Assembly (NCBI GenBank): GCA_036389275.1
Contig: DASVQE010000107.1
Span: 62,001-126,000 of the forward strand
Source: QHVT01 sp036389275
Lineage (GTDB): Bacteria > Acidobacteriota > Thermoanaerobaculia > Gp7-AA8
Reading direction: 5' to 3'
DNA length: 64,000 nt
In this document: positions 61,107-64,000 of the stretch, piece after piece
Position numbering within the stretch: the stretch's first letter is position 1
How the letters are laid out: every line of letters starts with the position of its first letter
The notes under the pieces: model-generated
The model's input: the letters and a program-made list of their open reading frames with translations, nothing else
The model's database searches: none
Told to the model about the DNA's origin: nothing
Position numbers and translations under genes: made by a program

Positions 61107-64000
61107 TTATCTCCTTGAAGAGGTACTTGTGGAAGAGCGCCGGGCCGCACCTTCGGCGCGGCCGGTCTGCACGGCCGGCGCGGCAGGCGTCGACGGCTCC
61201 TGCTGCGGAACGATCGACAGCGGCGCGCCCGGTCCGGTCTGCGCCGGACGCATGTGGTCGATGCCGATGCTCCAGATGTAATCGCGAAGGTAGTTGGTCA
61301 GCGCCACCGCGTCGGCCATGGTCTTGCGCAGCGCCTCTTCGTTCTGGAAGTAGGGCAGCAGCGCCGCCTTGTGCGCGGCGAACTGCGGGCTCTCCATGGC
61401 GTTGGCCAGCGGCGAGGTGAAGCCGCCGGTCTCGGCGTTGCGCGGGAAGTTGGTCGGCATGCGCGTGCCGGGGATCATCTCGTCGGGACGGCGGATCCAG
61501 TCGGCGATCCACTCGTGGCGCAGCCGCAGTTTCGAGAGCGTGAGGTTCGGCGCGAGCGACTGCGAGTCGGCGGCGTTCGGCACCGGCGGATTGGCCGGAT
61601 CGACGGGCGTGACCGCGTGGCACTGTCCGCAGCGCAGCATGGCGAAGACCTCGCGGCCGATGGCGACGTTCTGCTGCGGCGGCACGAGGTCGCGCAGCGT
61701 GTCGAACTGCTGCCCTTTTCCTTCGGCGGCGAAGCCTGCTACAAGCGTAGCAGCTTCTTCATCCGTGAACTGGAAGGTCGGCATGCGCACGTGCAGCCAC
61801 GGACGGATGCGCGTGACGGTGGGGTCCTTGAGAAAGTTGAAGAGCCACGGCGACTGCGCCCGCCCACCCTCGGGTGACAAATCGGGCGGCAGGAAGTTCG
61901 GATCGTTGATCAGTGAGCCGATGGCGCGGCCGTGCCGCTGCACGATGTGGCACCCGCGGCAGTTGTGCTGCGAGATCAGCTTCCGCTCTTCCTCCGCCGC
62001 GCGCATGCGCGGATCGGCGGCGGCCAGCCGGTTCGCCGCGACCTTCTCCTTCGTCAGGCCGAGGACCACGGTGGTGATGAGCCGCGCCTCCTCCTGCGAG
62101 AGGTGGAAGTTCGGCATCTTCAGCTTGTCGTTGTAAGGCTTGGTGCGCTCGTCGTCATAGATGCGCGGGCTGCGCACCTTGTTGTAGATCCACGACGGAA
62201 CGTTGTGCTGGATGTGCTCGACGCTGCGGTCGTCGTCGTGCTCGTACTCGTGCACGAAACCGAAATCGAACAGGTGCAGCGTCTTCGAGCCCTCGGTGGT
62301 CAGCTCGGTGCCGATCGGCTTGAGACCTTCGAAGCCTTTGATCTCGTGACAGGAGTAGCAGCCGTACTTTTCAATGCTGCGCTGGCCGAGGTAGACGAGC
62401 TGCTCGCGCAGCGGCATGCCGCGCAGCTTCGCCTCCGCGTCGGCGTCGGTCATGGTGCTGATCAGGTAGGCCTTGGCCAGATCGTGCACCGCCTTCACGT
62501 CGACCGGCGGAATCGGCTTCTGCATGAACGCCGGCTTCTGCAGTTTCAGCAGGTAGGCGGTGATGTCGGCCGCTTCCTGATCGGAAAGGCGGAGGCTCGG
62601 CATCGGCGCGGTGGCGTAGTAAGCCTTCGGATTCTTGATCCAGTTGAAGACCCAGTTCGCGTGCGTCTTCGTGCCGACCCCGGTGAGGTTGAAGCCGTAG
62701 TTGCGCTCGAGCGGGAAGTCGTCGCGGCGAGCGACGCGCACCGCGCCGGTCTTCTCGTCCTTGACCGTGTCCTGCGCGACGTGACAGGCGAGGCAGCCGA
62801 TCGAGCCGACGAGCTGCGCGCCGCGCTGCGGATCGCCGGCGGCCGCCGGCGCGGTCCACTGGCGGCGCGTCGAGCGCGAGAAGAGGAACGTCACGATCGA
62901 ATGGATCTCGGCGTTCTGGTAGCGGACGTTCTGCTCGCGCTCGCGCGCCGGCACGGCCGGACCGACCATGTTGCGCTGGAAGAAGAACGACGGCATGCGC
63001 GTGGTCGGGCGGAAGCTGCTCGGGTTCGCGATCCAGCGGAATGCCCATTCCGGCGTCGTCTTCTCGGCGATGCCGTCGAGGTTCGGACCCGGTTTCCGGA
63101 GATCGGAGAAACGCCAGTTGTTGATCTTGTGGCACGCATGGCAGCCGTACAGCTCGACCATGTGCGTGGCCTTGGTGATCTGCTCGCCGTCGCCGATGTC
63201 GACCTGGCCGCCGTGGCACTTGATGCAGCCGGCCTCGTAGTACTGGCGCGGATACATCGGCGTCTCGAGGAACGGATTGGCGGCGTAGCCCCAGTTGCGC
63301 TTCTTGTAGTCCCACGGACCCGGCAGCAGCGAGACGGCCGCCTGCGACCAGCGGCGCTCCATGCGCAGGCTGGCCGGCGTATGTCCGGCGCGGCCGAACT
63401 CGGTGGCGCGGTCCTGCCCGCGGTGGCAGGCGGTGCAGCCGTATTCGAGCAGCGGATGCGGCGAGGCGGAGCCGACGAAGACGTCGAGCTTCGGATGGGT
63501 GCGGAACGGATTGAGGATGTCCGTCTTTCCATCCATGATCTTCCGCAGCGCCGCCACGCGTTCCTCGGTCTCCTTGCGCCGCGACGGCTGCACCCAGTTC
63601 TTGTCGAGCTGTTCCTGCAGCAGCGTCACCAGCCGCTCCGCTTCCTTCTTCGACTCGAAGCCGGGGCGGTCGATGGCGCGGTGGCAGGTCATGCAGCGGT
63701 CGACGCGCGGCACCGACATGTAGTTCATGTCGATGAAGAGATCGCCGAGGACCACCTGATCGATCTTCAGCGTCGGATTGATGAAGTCGAGCATCGGAAG
63801 GTTGAGCACCATCCGCTTCGACCGCACCGACACCGCCTCGAGCTGCTTGTTGAGCAGGTCCGTGTCGGCGGTGAGCTGCTTGCGGCGATCCTCGAGCTCC
63901 TTGATGCGGCCGAGGAACTTGTTGACGCGCGTCCGCACCAGCTCGCGCTCGCGCGTGACCTGCTGGAGGCGGAGGTTGAGGTTGTTGACCTTGTCGTTCT
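61107..64000 (-). CDS. Octahaem cytochrome c with N-terminal coiled coil, 5' end cut by window edge
   Basis: The minus frame is open from the right edge to TGA at 61107, about 964 residues visible. A heptad-like charged stretch at the start (LRLQQVTRERELVRTRVNKF; KELEDRRKQLTADTDLLNKQ) suggests a coiled coil. Eight CxxCH haem sites follow: CMTCH, CTACH, CIKCH, CHACH, CLACH, CYSCH, CRGCH and CGQCH. Several cytochrome-c-like modules repeat. The end is Ser/Thr/Arg-rich. It lies 6 nt upstream of the cupredoxin-like gene and probably feeds electrons to the oxidase. The start codon lies outside the window. Confidence 0.9.
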   Translation of the reverse strand, partial: NDKVNNLNLRLQQVTRERELVRTRVNKFLGRIKELEDRRKQLTADTDLLNKQLEAVSVRSKRMVLNLPMLDFINPTLKIDQVVLGDLFIDMNYMSVPRVDRCMTCHRAIDRPGFESKKEAERLVTLLQEQLDKNWVQPSRRKETEERVAALRKIMDGKTDILNPFRTHPKLDVFVGSASPHPLLEYGCTACHRGQDRATEFGRAGHTPASLRMERRWSQAAVSLLPGPWDYKKRNWGYAANPFLETPMYPRQYYEAGCIKCHGGQVDIGDGEQITKATHMVELYGCHACHKINNWRFSDLRKPGPNLDGIAEKTTPEWAFRWIANPSSFRPTTRMPSFFFQRNMVGPAVPAREREQNVRYQNAEIHSIVTFLFSRSTRRQWTAPAAAGDPQRGAQLVGSIGCLACHVAQDTVKDEKTGAVRVARRDDFPLERNYGFNLTGVGTKTHANWVFNWIKNPKAYYATAPMPSLRLSDQEAADITAYLLKLQKPAFMQKPIPPVDVKAVHDLAKAYLISTMTDADAEAKLRGMPLREQLVYLGQRSIEKYGCYSCHEIKGFEGLKPIGTELTTEGSKTLHLFDFGFVHEYEHDDDRSVEHIQHNVPSWIYNKVRSPRIYDDERTKPYNDKLKMPNFHLSQEEARLITTVVLGLTKEKVAANRLAAADPRMRAAEEERKLISQHNCRGCHIVQRHGRAIGSLINDPNFLPPDLSPEGGRAQSPWLFNFLKDPTVTRIRPWLHVRMPTFQFTDEEAATLVAGFAAEGKGQQFDTLRDLVPPQQNVAIGREVFAMLRCGQCHAVTPVDPANPPVPNAADSQSLAPNLTLSKLRLRHEWIADWIRRPDEMIPGTRMPTNFPRNAETGGFTSPLANAMESPQFAAHKAALLPYFQNEEALRKTMADAVALTNYLRDYIWSIGIDHMRPAQTGPGAPLSIVPQQEPSTPAAPAVQTGRAEGAARRSSTSTSSRR

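Overview
The window is very GC-rich chromosomal DNA from a Gram-negative-type aerobe. It encodes outer-membrane proteins (an OmpW-like barrel and a PagL-like lipid A deacylase), lipoproteins, an O-antigen-ligase-like protein and exosortase H. It also encodes the aerobic box pathway for benzoyl-CoA and a caa3-type haem-copper oxidase operon with an octahaem cytochrome c. Genes are packed tightly with many 4-base stop/start overlaps, and several start codons are GTG or TTG. This mix is compatible with Acidobacteriota or a related deep lineage, but no rRNA or other phylogenetic marker is present, so that placement is inference. I see no prophage, IS element, CRISPR array or plasmid function.

Layout. 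1-13.4 kb: a partial alpha/beta hydrolase, a LytS/LytTR-type two-component pair, a saccharopine-dehydrogenase-like enzyme, a large inverted repeat, a methyltransferase, a phosphatase/flavin oxidoreductase pair, a CocE-like hydrolase coupled to a B12/radical-SAM protein, and alpha-phosphoglucomutase. 13.4-19.4 kb: a secreted FG-GAP protein and, divergent from it, boxR-boxC-boxB for benzoyl-CoA degradation, closed by a clear terminator and an array of about 83-bp degenerate tandem repeats. 19.9-25.5 kb: an O-antigen-ligase-like protein, divergent exosortase H with a partner membrane protein, an M20 peptidase homologue with altered metal ligands, and a zinc-ribbon/TPR protein paired with a HEXXH membrane protein.

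25.5-38.7 kb: assorted enzymes (PEP-mutase-like, PhyH dioxygenase, PAP2, methyltransferase, dihaem cytochrome c, MarR/YceI), a tRNA-Ala, an operon carrying a REC-GGDEF-EAL protein, a membrane protein and RNase Z, a pair of proteins sharing a head motif, a second hexose-phosphate mutase with a 2Fe-2S protein, and a PagL-like gene. 38.7-43 kb: an OmpW-like gene, ftsY and a ClpX-like ATPase in one transcription unit, and a VanZ-REC-tail-anchored-protein unit. 43-52.5 kb: the addB-addA recombination nuclease operon followed by two families of short palindromic repeats, then marC, a lipid kinase, an arsenate reductase and a lipoprotein.

52.5-64 kb is one long minus-strand transcription unit: octahaem cytochrome c, cupredoxin-like lipoprotein, oxidase subunits I, III and IV, two small membrane proteins, subunit II, haem A synthase, haem O synthase, Sco1, a DUF420 protein and PdxH. 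It supplies the oxidase, its likely electron donors, its haem A, and CuA assembly. A recurring regulatory theme is a -10-like hexamer (TANNNT, sometimes GATAAT) 6-14 nt before the start codon, which suggests leaderless or very short-leader transcripts.
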